Part shown: positions 25,386 through 33,756 of the stretch, one piece after another
Layout: each line of letters begins with the position of its first letter
How positions within the stretch are numbered: position 1 is the stretch's first letter
NCBI RefSeq assembly: GCF_013344685.1
Contig: NZ_CP050137.1
Span: 3,837,001-3,901,000, forward strand
Reading direction: 5' to 3'
DNA from: Sphingomonas sp. CL5.1
GTDB taxonomy: Bacteria > Pseudomonadota > Alphaproteobacteria > Sphingomonadales > Sphingomonadaceae
Length of the DNA: 64,000 bases
Translations under genes and position numbers: made by a program
Notes under the pieces: model-generated
Seen by the model: the letters and a program-made list of their open reading frames with translations, nothing else
Database searches by the model: none
What the model was told of the DNA's origin: nothing

Positions 25386-26474
25386 TTATTGGACTCCGCC
25401 ATGCAGCAGGTGAACGAGTTGCGACTGGCGGCGGGCACCGGTCTTGGCGAAGATCGAGCGCAGGTGCGACCGCGCGGTATTGTGCGCGATGCCCAACGCG
25501 TCCGCCGCATCGACCAGCGAACGGCCGCTGGCGAGCGCCACCGCGAGGTTCGCCTCCATGCGGGTAAGCTGGAACAGGTCGCGGATGGCTTCGGGATCGA
25601 ACTGCGCCTCCTGCCCCGGATCGCTGACGAACAGGGCGAGCGCCGCGCCGCCGCGCATGAAGGCGGGCGCGGCGATTGGCTTGGCGATCGCCGCGAGGTC
25701 ATGGCCCGAGGCGCGCGCGATGCGGAAACGCTGCGGGGCGGGATCGGCGTCGAGCGATCGCAGCAGCGCGTCCAGCCCCTTGCGCTGCGCCGCGTCCTTG
25801 AGTCGCAAGCGGCAATCGGCGACCGCAAGCCCATCTCCCGCCGCCAGCAGCCGGTCCGCGACCGCGTTCGTCCGCACCACCCGGCCGTCGCGGTTGAGGA
25901 TGATCGCGGCTACCCCCATCTGCTCCACCGTGCCGCGATAGACGCCCTGTTCCGCGCCGGAAACCTGCAGTCGCTCGAACAGGCCGATCGCGTGGCGGAG
26001 GTGCGGGACGATCGCCTGGAACGCCGTGCGCTCGGCCTGGCCGAAATCGGGGCGGCTGCGATCGCGGGTCGCGCGCAATCGCGCCTCGAACCCGCTGTCG
26101 AAGCGAAGGTCGACGCCGAGAATCTGGTCGCCCCCCGCCGCCGCGAGGAAGTCGCGATAGAAATCGCTGTCGCGCGCCATCTCGCCGCCGAGGAATTCGG
26201 CGAAGGCCGTCACCTTGCCTTCGGGAAGCCCCGTGAACGGATCGCTCGCGAAGAAGCTCTCGGCATATTCCTCGCTCCGCTCAGCCGGCGCGCCCGGCGT
26301 CAGGATCGCGCCCGGCGTCGTCATGCCCGGCGCGGTCAGGATCAGCGTGGCATAGGTCGCATCGAGCCAAGCCGCGAAATCGCGCAGGAAACGCTCCCAC
26401 GGCGTCGCCTCCAGCAGCCCTCCATAGAGCGCCAAAAGCAGATCGGAGAATGCGCCTTGATCAGGTTTTGCCAT
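25386..26474 (-). CDS. LuxR-family transcriptional regulator with PAS-like sensor region
   Basis: A 362-residue regulator. The C-terminal helix-turn-helix (about 300-360) reads LTRMEANLAVALASGRSLVDAADALGIAHNTARSHLRSIFAKTG, a LuxR/FixJ-type output. Residues about 175-285 look PAS-like (VEQMGVAAIILNRDGRVVRTNAVADRLL); the N-terminus is of unknown type. No acyl-homoserine-lactone domain is recognisable. It is divergent from the HSL-type hydrolase gene and upstream, in the same direction, of the sulfotransferase gene. Confidence 0.87.
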   Translation of the reverse strand: MAKPDQGAFSDLLLALYGGLLEATPWERFLRDFAAWLDATYATLILTAPGMTTPGAILTPGAPAERSEEYAESFFASDPFTGLPEGKVTAFAEFLGGEMARDSDFYRDFLAAAGGDQILGVDLRFDSGFEARLRATRDRSRPDFGQAERTAFQAIVPHLRHAIGLFERLQVSGAEQGVYRGTVEQMGVAAIILNRDGRVVRTNAVADRLLAAGDGLAVADCRLRLKDAAQRKGLDALLRSLDADPAPQRFRIARASGHDLAAIAKPIAAPAFMRGGAALALFVSDPGQEAQFDPEAIRDLFQLTRMEANLAVALASGRSLVDAADALGIAHNTARSHLRSIFAKTGARRQSQLVHLLHGGVQ

Positions 26475-26523
26475 CCCGGCCCTCTATGCTCCCCACAAGC
26501 CCTCTGACCAACGGAGAATGACC

Positions 26524-27429
26524 ATGCCCCTCCATCCCGCCGCTGCACAGATCCTGGAGATGATGAAGCGGCTTCCCTCCACCGCCGCACCGTTCTCGGT
26601 CGAGGCGTTCCGGCTCGGGGATGTGCAACCCCTCCCCTTCCCCAAAATGGAAGTGGCCGAGGTGCGTGACCTCGTGCTCGCAGGCACACCCGCGCGGCTC
26701 TATCATCCGCGGCCCGGCGAGACGTTGCCCGTGGTGCTCTTCCTCCACGGCGGCGGCTGGGTGTGCGGGAGCATCGAAACGCACGACGTCACCTGCCGCG
26801 CGCTCGCCGCCAAGGCGCAGGTTGCGGTCGTCTCGCTCGATTATCCCCGCGCGCCGGAACATCCGTTCCCCGCCCCGCTGGAGGCGAGCTATGGCGCGCT
26901 TCAGGCGCTGGGCGATGCCGGGCCGGGCATCGACACCGGCCGGATCGCGGTCGCCGGCGACAGCGCGGGCGGCAACCTCGCGGCGGCGCTGTGCCTGCTG
27001 ACGAAGGAACGCGGCGGGCGCGCGATCGCGCACCAGTTGCTGATCTATCCAGTGACGGACGCCGATTTCACCCGCGAATCCTATCGCGCCAACGGCGCGG
27101 ACTATTTCCTCACCGCCCCGATGATGCGCTGGTTCTGGGAGCAATATGTCGGCGAAGCAGTGGCGAATCCGCCCGCGCTCGCGGCACCATTGCGCGCGAA
27201 GGATCTTTCCGGCCTCCCCTCCGCGACCATCATCACGGCCGAATATGATCCGCTGCGCGACGAGGGCGAAGCCTATGCCGCTCGCCTGAAGGCGGCGGGC
27301 GTGCTCGTCAGGCTGGAGCGCGTGGCGGGCGTGTTCCACGGCTTCGCCAGCATGCCGGGCGTCCTGCCGCCCGCCGACGCGGCACTGGACCTTGCCGCCG
27401 CCGATCTGCGCAGCGCCTTCGATATGTGA
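26524..27429 (+). CDS. alpha/beta hydrolase, hormone-sensitive-lipase (HSL) family
   Basis: A 301-residue esterase. The oxyanion motif HGGGW is at residues 75-79 and nucleophile Ser147 is in GDSAGG. Asp in EYDPLRDEG and His in GVFHGF complete the triad. HSL esterases hydrolyse short esters and lactones, so it could open the product of the Baeyer-Villiger-type enzyme. ATG 26524 is preferred over ATG 26518 because GGAG lies 7 nt upstream of it and only about 1 nt from the other. Confidence 0.92.
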   Translation: MPLHPAAAQILEMMKRLPSTAAPFSVEAFRLGDVQPLPFPKMEVAEVRDLVLAGTPARLYHPRPGETLPVVLFLHGGGWVCGSIETHDVTCRALAAKAQVAVVSLDYPRAPEHPFPAPLEASYGALQALGDAGPGIDTGRIAVAGDSAGGNLAAALCLLTKERGGRAIAHQLLIYPVTDADFTRESYRANGADYFLTAPMMRWFWEQYVGEAVANPPALAAPLRAKDLSGLPSATIITAEYDPLRDEGEAYAARLKAAGVLVRLERVAGVFHGFASMPGVLPPADAALDLAAADLRSAFDM

Positions 27430-27439
27430 GCCGACGCAC

Positions 27440-27470
27440 GGGCGGGCACGGTCAGATGCCGTACCCGCCC
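27440..27470. terminator. shared hairpin between convergent genes
   Basis: GGGCGGG and CCCGCCC plus an inner ACGG/CCGT with one mismatch form a 12-bp stem around a 7-nt loop. The loop contains the stop codon of the minus-strand SDR gene. No T run follows on either side, so termination is only a possibility. Confidence 0.35.
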
Positions 27471-28228
27471 GCCACCGCGATCTGCTGGCCGGTGACATAG
27501 GCGGCGTTCGACGAGGCCAGGAACACGGCGGCGTAACCGATCTCCTCCGGCTTGCCCCAGCGTTTGAGCGCTAGGTTCTTGTGCACCTCGCGCGTCCATT
27601 CCTCGTCGAACACCCCTTGCCGGGTCAGTTCGAGGAACATCCCCGCCTCGATCACCCCGACCAGCACGGTGTTGGCGCGGATGCCGTATCGCCCTTCCTC
27701 GCGCGCGAAGCCCTTCACCAGCGCCTCGTTCGCCGCCTTGGGCGCGACCGACAGGCCGTCCTTGTCCGGCCAGCGCAGGTCGCCCGCCGAGCCGAGATGG
27801 ATGATCGAGCCGCCTCCCGCGCCGCGCATGTGCGCGATCACCGCGCGCCCGGCGTTGAAGAAACCATGCACCTCCACATCGATCGCGCGCCGCCATTGCG
27901 CGTCGCTCGTTTCGGCGAGATAGACCTGATCGGCGAGCGGCCCCGCACCCCATACCATCGTATGCACGCGCCCATGCGCAGCCACGGCCGCCGCGACGGT
28001 CGCGTCCACCGCCGCCGTATCGGTGACGTCGCAGGCATGGACACTGGCGCGCCGCCCGAGCGATTGGATCTCGCGTGCAAGTGACTCGGCAGCCTCGCGC
28101 TTCGATCGCCACACGACCGCGACGTCACTGCCCGAGCGCGCGAATTCGAGTGCGACGGCGCGCCCGATCCCGCCCGTCGCGCCGAAGATCAGCGCCGCGC
28201 CCTCGGGGAAAAGCAGTTTCTCGTCCAT
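27452..28228 (-). CDS. SDR-fold protein lacking the catalytic tyrosine
   Basis: A 258-residue Rossmann-fold protein with FGATGGIG at the N-terminus and all SDR landmarks. The YxxxK motif, however, is replaced by SVAPK (in LSVAPKAANEAL), so the proton-donating Tyr is Ser. The lysine and the upstream Ser (HLGSAG) remain. The other eight SDRs in this window keep YxxxK. It may be a non-catalytic or altered-specificity member, or use another acid. The ATG follows GGGAG by about 8 nt. Confidence 0.85.
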   Translation of the reverse strand: MDEKLLFPEGAALIFGATGGIGRAVALEFARSGSDVAVVWRSKREAAESLAREIQSLGRRASVHACDVTDTAAVDATVAAAVAAHGRVHTMVWGAGPLADQVYLAETSDAQWRRAIDVEVHGFFNAGRAVIAHMRGAGGGSIIHLGSAGDLRWPDKDGLSVAPKAANEALVKGFAREEGRYGIRANTVLVGVIEAGMFLELTRQGVFDEEWTREVHKNLALKRWGKPEEIGYAAVFLASSNAAYVTGQQIAVAGGYGI

Positions 28229-28263
28229 TTCGCTCTCCCTCACCCGGATCACCTTGCATGCCG

Positions 28264-28285
28264 TGTATATTCGTGGAAATATACA
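28264..28285. promoter_or_regulatory. 22-bp palindrome in a divergent SDR promoter region
   Basis: TGTATATT-N6-AATATACA, with 8-bp perfect arms, lies between divergent SDR operons at 28228 and 28367. It is AT-rich in a GC-rich background and typical of a dimeric repressor site. No regulator is assigned. Confidence 0.5.
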
Positions 28286-28366
28286 TCGAAATGCGCAATT
28301 GTTAAGCTATAATATAACGCATATCGCGCCCAACAAGATTAATAGCGACAATGGTAGGAGGATGAC

Positions 28367-29155
28367 TTGGGACGGTTGAACGGCAAGGTGGCGATCGTCA
28401 CCGGGGGCGCGCAGGGCATGGGCGCGGCGACCGCGCGGCTGTTCGCCGCCGAGGGCGCGCGCGTGGTGATCGGCGACGTGATCGAGGACAAGGGCGCGGC
28501 CGTCGCGGCGGAGATCGGCGGCAACGCACGGTTCCGCAAGCTCGACGTGCGCTCGGAGCAGGATTGGGCCGCCGCCGTCTCCACCGCGATCGAGGCGTTC
28601 GGCACGGTCGATATCCTGGTCAACAACGCCGCCGTGGTCCACTTCACGCCGATCGAGATGCTCGACGCGGGCGAGGCGGAGCGCGTGCTGGCGATCAACG
28701 TGCTCGGTGCGATGCTCGGCGCGAAGCATGTCGCGCCGGTGATGACAAAGGCCGGGCGCGGCGTGATCGTCAACATCTCGTCGGTGGACGGGCTGCGCGG
28801 CTGCAACGGCCTGTCGGTCTATAGCGCAAGCAAATGGGCGGTGCGCGGGCTGAGCAAATCGCTGGCGATGGAGCTGGGGCCGCGCGGCATCCGCGTCTGC
28901 TCGGTCCATCCGGGCGGCGTCAACACGCAGATGGGCAATCCGATGGGGCTGGCCGGTGACGCGCTCAACAAGGATTACAGGCGCGTGCCCTTGCAACGCA
29001 TCGGCGAGCCGGAGGAGATCGCGCGCGCCAGCCTGTTCATCGCCTCCGACGAGGCGAGCTATATCACCGGGGCTGAGCTGGCGGTGGATGGCGGCTGGTC
29101 GGCGGGCTATTACCAGCCGATGCTGCCCGGCGCGCCCGACGGGCTGGGCGCCTGA
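28367..29155 (+). CDS. SDR family oxidoreductase (TTG start)
   Basis: A 262-residue classical SDR with TGGAQGMG, NNAA, Ser in NISSVDG and YSASK. It probably oxidises a secondary alcohol or reduces a ketone with NAD (VIGDV after beta2). The start is TTG at 28367 with a strong ribosome binding site, TAGGAGG, 5 nt upstream; the ATG at 28362 is in another frame and stops after five codons. First gene of a five-gene plus-strand operon (SDR, SnoaL, SDR, DUF1214, SnoaL). Confidence 0.88.
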   Translation: MGRLNGKVAIVTGGAQGMGAATARLFAAEGARVVIGDVIEDKGAAVAAEIGGNARFRKLDVRSEQDWAAAVSTAIEAFGTVDILVNNAAVVHFTPIEMLDAGEAERVLAINVLGAMLGAKHVAPVMTKAGRGVIVNISSVDGLRGCNGLSVYSASKWAVRGLSKSLAMELGPRGIRVCSVHPGGVNTQMGNPMGLAGDALNKDYRRVPLQRIGEPEEIARASLFIASDEASYITGAELAVDGGWSAGYYQPMLPGAPDGLGA

Positions 29156-29168
29156 CGGAGCGGCAGGC

Positions 29169-29636
29169 ATGGACCCGCGCGCCGTCGCCGATATCGTCGC
29201 GATCCAGCAGCTTCTCGCCATCTATGTCTATGCGATCGACGCGAAGGATTTCGACGCGCTCGATCGCGTTTTCACGCCCGACGCGACCTTCGATTACGCG
29301 GTGACGGGCGGCGAGACCGGCGATTACGCGAAGATCAAGCCGTGGCTGGCGAAGGCGCTCGCCGCCTTCCCCCTCACCCAGCATCTGATCGGCCCGCCGC
29401 TGATCCGGCTCGATGGCGACGGGGCGAGCGCGCGGACGATGCTGTTCAATCCGATGCGGCTCGCGCGGCCGGGCGGCGACCATCTGTTCTTCGTCGGCGC
29501 GACCTATGTCGACGATCTCGTGCGCACGCCCGAGGGCTGGCGCATCACGCACCGCGCCGAAGCCGATCCGTGGATGAAGGACGCGCCTCCGGATCTGGTG
29601 CCGGTGATGGCGGAGGACGAATATCATGCTGCTTGA
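29169..29636 (+). CDS. SnoaL/NTF2-like fold protein
   Basis: A 155-residue cone-shaped alpha+beta barrel protein of the SnoaL_4 type (AIQQLLAIYVYAIDAKDFDALDRVFTPDATFDY). Such proteins act as dehydratases, isomerases or cyclases on polyketides, steroids or aromatic intermediates. It lacks the exact ketosteroid isomerase triad pattern seen in the protein encoded at 34957-35328. The stop overlaps the next SDR start by 11 nt. Confidence 0.8.
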   Translation: MDPRAVADIVAIQQLLAIYVYAIDAKDFDALDRVFTPDATFDYAVTGGETGDYAKIKPWLAKALAAFPLTQHLIGPPLIRLDGDGASARTMLFNPMRLARPGGDHLFFVGATYVDDLVRTPEGWRITHRAEADPWMKDAPPDLVPVMAEDEYHAA

Positions 29637-30405
29637 GGGCAAGGTCATCATCGTCAGCGGCGTCGGGCCGGGCATGGGTCAGTCGCTCGCCCGGATCGCC
29701 GCGCGGGAGGGCGCGAAGGTCGCGATCGGTGCGCGCAACCAGGCGTTCCTCGATCGGGTCGCGGACGACATCGTCGCGGGCGGCGGCGAGGTGGTCGCCC
29801 GCGCGACCGACGTGACCGACGCGGGCCAATGCGCGGCGCTGGCGAAGGCGACGCTCGACGCATTCGGCCGCATCGATGGCCTCGTCAACAGCGCCTATAT
29901 CCACGGCAACTGGACGACCGTCGATCAGGCCGATCCGGCCGACTGGCTGAAGGTGCTCGACGTGAACTGCCTCGGCGCGCTGCGCATGGCGCAGGCGGTA
30001 TTCCCGGCGATGAAGGCGCAAAGCGGCGGGGCGATCGTCAACGTCTCCACCATGTCCACCGTCAACCCCTTCCCCGGCGAGGGCGGCTATGCCTCGGGCA
30101 AGGGCGCGCTCAACGTGCTCACCCGGCACATGGCGAAGGATTTCGGCCCGCACGGCATCCGCGTCAACACGACGCGCATGGGCTGGATCGGCGGCAAGCC
30201 GGTGCACGACTGGATCGACCGCGAGGTCGCCGCCGGCCGTGACCGCGACGCGGTGGTGGGCGAGGTCACCGCGCGCATCCCGCTCGGCATCATCCCGCCG
30301 GAGGAGGATTGCGCGAAAACCGTCCTCTTCTTCCTCTCCGATTATGCGAAGGTGGTCACCGGTGCGTCGCTCGACGTGAACGGCGGCCAGTATATGGCGC
30401 CATGA
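29626..30405 (+). CDS. SDR family oxidoreductase
   Basis: A 259-residue SDR. The glycine motif is GVGPGMG, the active site YASGK with Ser in NVSTMST, and the usual NNAG is changed to NSAY. Third gene in the five-gene operon. The substrate is unknown, but the operon pairs two SDRs with two SnoaL-fold proteins, suggesting successive dehydrogenation and dehydration or isomerisation. Confidence 0.87.
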   Translation: MLLEGKVIIVSGVGPGMGQSLARIAAREGAKVAIGARNQAFLDRVADDIVAGGGEVVARATDVTDAGQCAALAKATLDAFGRIDGLVNSAYIHGNWTTVDQADPADWLKVLDVNCLGALRMAQAVFPAMKAQSGGAIVNVSTMSTVNPFPGEGGYASGKGALNVLTRHMAKDFGPHGIRVNTTRMGWIGGKPVHDWIDREVAAGRDRDAVVGEVTARIPLGIIPPEEDCAKTVLFFLSDYAKVVTGASLDVNGGQYMAP

Positions 30406-31490
30406 GCGGGGGCGTGGAACAGCGCGTCGCCTCGGGCGAGGTGTGGCGCGATTTCTGCCGCAAGCTGGAGGCGATCGGCGAGGTGGTGCTGGGCGCGCCG
30501 ATCGCGCACACGCCGATCGACCGGGCGGAGGGCTATCGCTACCTGACGCGCCTGACCCGCATCGCGCTCGACATGCATCTGGAGAATGCCGACAGCGATT
30601 TCCCCGGCTTTTACGCCGCCTCGCACCCGACCGCGAAGATCGGGGCGGACAATCCCGACAATATCTACATGAACGCCGCGATCAGCGGCGCGCGAACCTA
30701 TCGCCTCACCGGCAATCGCGGGTCGGTGCCGATCCTGAGCTTCGGCACCAAGGCGAACCGCTATGCGGTCGACGGCACGATGGCCTCCACCGGCGAGCTG
30801 GATTCGGCGGACATGGCGTTCGGCCCGGACGGCGGCTTCGAGATCGTCGTGAGCAGGGAGCGCGCGTCCGGCAACTGGCTGCCGCTGGCGGATGACAGCT
30901 CGATGTTGATCGTGCGCCAGACCTTCCTCGATCATGACAATGAGATTCCGGCCACGGTGAGGATCGAGGCAATCGACCGCCCACGCGCGACGCCCGAACC
31001 GCTCACCGCCGCGATGCTGGAGCAGGGCCTGCACCGCGCCGCCGCCTTCGTGGAGGGCACCGCGCGCACCTTCCTGCGCTGGACCGACATGCTGCTGGCG
31101 GACGCCAACCGGCTCGCCACGATCGATCAGACGATGTTCCAGAAGGCGGGTGGCGATCCCACGATCTTCTACCTGCACGGCTATTGGAAGCTCGCGCCGG
31201 ACGAGATGCTGGTGATCGAGACGCCGATCCCGAATTGCACCTTCTGGAACTTCCAGGTGGACAATGTCTGGTTCGAATCGCTCGATTACCGGCATCACAA
31301 GATCCATGTGAACGCGCACGGGGCGAAACCGAATCCCGACGGCACGGTGACGATCGTGATCGCCGCGCGCGATTCCGGCTTCGGCAACTGGCTCGATACG
31401 GCGGGGCACGCCCACGGCACGATGCTGCTGCGCTGGACGGGGGCGAAGGATCATCCGGTGCCGGCCACGCGCGTGGAGAAGTTGCCATGA
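30402..31490 (+). CDS. DUF1214 domain-containing protein
   Basis: A 362-residue protein of unknown biochemical role. The C-terminal part (about 230-360) fits the DUF1214 beta-rich domain (LVIETPIPNCTFWNFQVDNVWFESLDYRHHKIHVNAHGAK in pieces). No signal peptide is seen, so it is probably cytoplasmic. Coupled by ATGA to the SDR gene upstream and to the SnoaL gene downstream. DUF1214 proteins often accompany hydrophobic-compound degradation genes in actinobacteria and sphingomonads. Confidence 0.75.
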   Translation: MSGGVEQRVASGEVWRDFCRKLEAIGEVVLGAPIAHTPIDRAEGYRYLTRLTRIALDMHLENADSDFPGFYAASHPTAKIGADNPDNIYMNAAISGARTYRLTGNRGSVPILSFGTKANRYAVDGTMASTGELDSADMAFGPDGGFEIVVSRERASGNWLPLADDSSMLIVRQTFLDHDNEIPATVRIEAIDRPRATPEPLTAAMLEQGLHRAAAFVEGTARTFLRWTDMLLADANRLATIDQTMFQKAGGDPTIFYLHGYWKLAPDEMLVIETPIPNCTFWNFQVDNVWFESLDYRHHKIHVNAHGAKPNPDGTVTIVIAARDSGFGNWLDTAGHAHGTMLLRWTGAKDHPVPATRVEKLP

Positions 31491-31954
31491 ACGACCTCGA
31501 GTCCCGCATCGCCCGGCTGGAGGCGGAGAGCGACATCCGCCGCCTCAAGGCGCGCTATCTCAACGCCTGCGACGCGAAGGACGTGGCGGCGATCCGCGCG
31601 TGCTTCACCCCCGATGCGGAGATCGACTTCCCGCCGCTCGGCAGCTTCGGCGTCGACGGGCTGATCGACGTGTTCATGCGGATGGCGGCGACCACGCCGA
31701 TCGTCGACGTGCATCAGGGACATAACGGCGAGATCGAGGTGGACGGCGACGAGGCTCGCGCCCGCTGGAACCTCGGCTATGCCACCTACGATCCGCGCAG
31801 CGGCGCCTTTCGGATGCTCGCGAATTTCTATCACGACCGCTACCGCAAGACGCCGGACGGCTGGCGAATCAGCTATTCGCGATCCGAGCCGCGCGCGATC
31901 GTGGACGGCACGATCGGGCCGGCGGGCGTGACGGCCGGCTGGGTCAACGGCTGA
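31487..31954 (+). CDS. SnoaL/NTF2-like fold protein
   Basis: A 155-residue NTF2-fold protein (IRRLKARYLNACDAKDVAAIRACFTPDAEIDFP). The start overlaps the DUF1214 stop by ATGA; last gene of the five-gene operon. It ends 6 bp from the convergent Lrp/AsnC gene. Likely a dehydratase or isomerase; substrate unknown. Confidence 0.78.
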   Translation: MNDLESRIARLEAESDIRRLKARYLNACDAKDVAAIRACFTPDAEIDFPPLGSFGVDGLIDVFMRMAATTPIVDVHQGHNGEIEVDGDEARARWNLGYATYDPRSGAFRMLANFYHDRYRKTPDGWRISYSRSEPRAIVDGTIGPAGVTAGWVNG

Positions 31955-31960
31955 TCCCGC

Positions 31961-32428
31961 TCAATCGACTAGCGAGCACCAGCGATAGTCGTGCTTGATG
32001 AAATTCTGGCCGAGGCTGTAGCGCACGCGGTGGACGCCGGGAATCTTGTCCACCGTCTGGTGGAGGAAATCGGTCAGCTCCGCCCCATTCTCGACCAATG
32101 TCATCGCCAGCACGTCGGCCCGCCCAAGGATCGTCGCGACGAAGGTGATCTCGGGAAGCGCGCCCAGCGCCCGCGCGACACGCTCGATATCCGAGGCGCT
32201 GTCCGCCTCCACCCACAGATAGGCGAGGATCGGATTGCGCAGCCGGTTGGCGTTGGTGACGGCCGCGACGCGGATCACCTTGTTGTCGAGCAGCCGCTTC
32301 ACGCGCGCGCGGATCGTGCCTTCGGTCAGGCCGAACTCGCGCCCGATCTCACGGTTGGAGACGCGCGCGTCATGCCCTAGCCGCTCGATGATCCGCTCGT
32401 CCAGTTCGTCAAGCGCGATACGGGTCAT
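31961..32428 (-). CDS. Lrp/AsnC-family regulator (pair 1, distal member)
   Basis: A 155-residue protein with an N-terminal winged helix-turn-helix (LDERIIERLGHDARVSNREIGREFGLTEGTIRARVKRL in parts) and a C-terminal RAM effector domain. ATG 32428 overlaps the upstream regulator gene stop by ATGA; ATG 32440 is the alternative. It is most similar, in this window, to the distal regulator of the second pair (50356-50856), sharing ARVSNR and LTEGT/VTEGT in the helix-turn-helix. Confidence 0.9.
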   Translation of the reverse strand: MTRIALDELDERIIERLGHDARVSNREIGREFGLTEGTIRARVKRLLDNKVIRVAAVTNANRLRNPILAYLWVEADSASDIERVARALGALPEITFVATILGRADVLAMTLVENGAELTDFLHQTVDKIPGVHRVRYSLGQNFIKHDYRWCSLVD

Positions 32429-32928
32429 AAAGGCGCCCATTCCGGATTGTATTTGAGCACCTTGAGCGCGAGGCTGGGGAACAGTCGCGCCACGCCGTCG
32501 ACCTTGGCGATCACCTCCGTCAGCAATTCCTGCATCTCCGAAAGGCTGGTGGCGACCACCTGGATTTCCAGATCGTGCGTGCCGATCGCGACGTTGACGG
32601 TGATGACCCGCTCGATCCGCGCAAGGTCTTCCCCCACCGCCGCCGCCGAGCGGCCCTTCACCTGCACGCCCACCGGCGCGAGATATTCGAAGCCCATCGC
32701 CGACAGATCGCGCATCGCCACGACGCGCAGCATGTCCGCATCCTCCAGCCGGCGCAGACGGGTGCGGACGGTCGCCTCGTTCACCCCCAGATCGCGGGCG
32801 AGGTCGCGATTGGCGATCCGCCCGTTCTGGCGCAGCGCGGCGATGATCCGCTCGTCCATATCGTCGGTATCATATTCGGCCGGCTTTCGGCCGCGTCCGC
32901 GCCGATCCCCCTTGCCCTCTGGTCGCAA
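32425..32928 (-). CDS. Lrp/AsnC-family regulator (pair 1, proximal member)
   Basis: A 167-residue regulator with a basic N-terminal extension before the helix-turn-helix (MDERIIAALRQNGRIANRDLARDLGVNEATVRTRLRRL in parts) and a RAM domain ending in LKVLKYNPEWAPL. The proposed start is TTG 32928, with GGAG 7 nt upstream; the internal ATG at 32859 is the alternative. It resembles the proximal member of pair 2 (ending VDVLKYQFDVAPI). Co-translation with the distal member suggests a hetero-oligomer. Confidence 0.85.
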   Translation of the reverse strand: MRPEGKGDRRGRGRKPAEYDTDDMDERIIAALRQNGRIANRDLARDLGVNEATVRTRLRRLEDADMLRVVAMRDLSAMGFEYLAPVGVQVKGRSAAAVGEDLARIERVITVNVAIGTHDLEIQVVATSLSEMQELLTEVIAKVDGVARLFPSLALKVLKYNPEWAPL

Positions 32929-32995
32929 CGCATGTCTCCAAATCGCGGCGCAGGTGTAGCTACCCGCGCCGGGCCGTCAACACGCTTCGCCGCCG

Positions 32996-33745
32996 TCAGC
33001 GCGCGGCAAAGCCGCCGTCGACCGCAAGCGGGTGGCCGGTGATGAAGCTCGCCTTGTCGGAGCAGAGGAAGATCACCGCATCGGCGATCTCGCGCGCCTC
33101 GCCCATCCGGCCGATCGGCATCATCTGGTCGAGCACGGCCTTGCCCTGCGGATCGGCCGCGATCGGCGCGGTCATCGCCGTGGCGATCACGCCGGGGCAG
33201 ACCGCGTTGACGCGGATGCCTTCCGCCGCGAAGCGCAGCGCGGCCGAGCGGGTGAGGCCGATCACCGCATGCTTGCTGGCGCAATAGGCCGCGCCACCCG
33301 CGCCGGACAGGCCCGCGATCGACGAGGTGTTGACGATCGCCCCGCTTTTCCGCGCCGCCATGTGGCGCAACTCCGCCGCCATGCACAACACCACGCCGCG
33401 CTGGTTGATCGCGACGGTGCGGTCATAGGCATCGAGGTCGCCCCACGGCGTGCCGAGCATCTCCAGCGTCACGCCGGCATTGTTGAAGGCGCAATCGAGG
33501 CGCCCCCAGCGCGCCACCACAGCATCGACCGCAGCGTTCACCGCCGCCTCGTCGGTCACGTCCAGCTCTATCGCGAACGCCTCGCCGCCGGCCGCGATGA
33601 TCTCGGCGGCGACCGCCTCCGCGCCCTTCAGATCGGCGACGGCGACCTTCGCTCCTTCCGCCGCGAAGGCGAGCGCGGTGGCGCGACCGATACCAGCACC
33701 CCCGCCAGTGACGAATGCGGTCTTCCCTTCGAACAATCCTGCCAT
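32996..33745 (-). CDS. SDR family oxidoreductase
   Basis: A 249-residue classical SDR with TGGGAGIG, NNAG, Ser in NTSSIAG, YCASK and VADLK after beta2 (NAD preference). Last gene in the ketosteroid isomerase-thiolase-SDR unit. GAAGGA lies 7 nt before ATG 33745. By context it may be a hydroxysteroid or beta-hydroxyacyl dehydrogenase. Confidence 0.9.
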   Translation of the reverse strand: MAGLFEGKTAFVTGGGAGIGRATALAFAAEGAKVAVADLKGAEAVAAEIIAAGGEAFAIELDVTDEAAVNAAVDAVVARWGRLDCAFNNAGVTLEMLGTPWGDLDAYDRTVAINQRGVVLCMAAELRHMAARKSGAIVNTSSIAGLSGAGGAAYCASKHAVIGLTRSAALRFAAEGIRVNAVCPGVIATAMTAPIAADPQGKAVLDQMMPIGRMGEAREIADAVIFLCSDKASFITGHPLAVDGGFAAR

Positions 33746-33756
33746 CGCGTTTTCCT

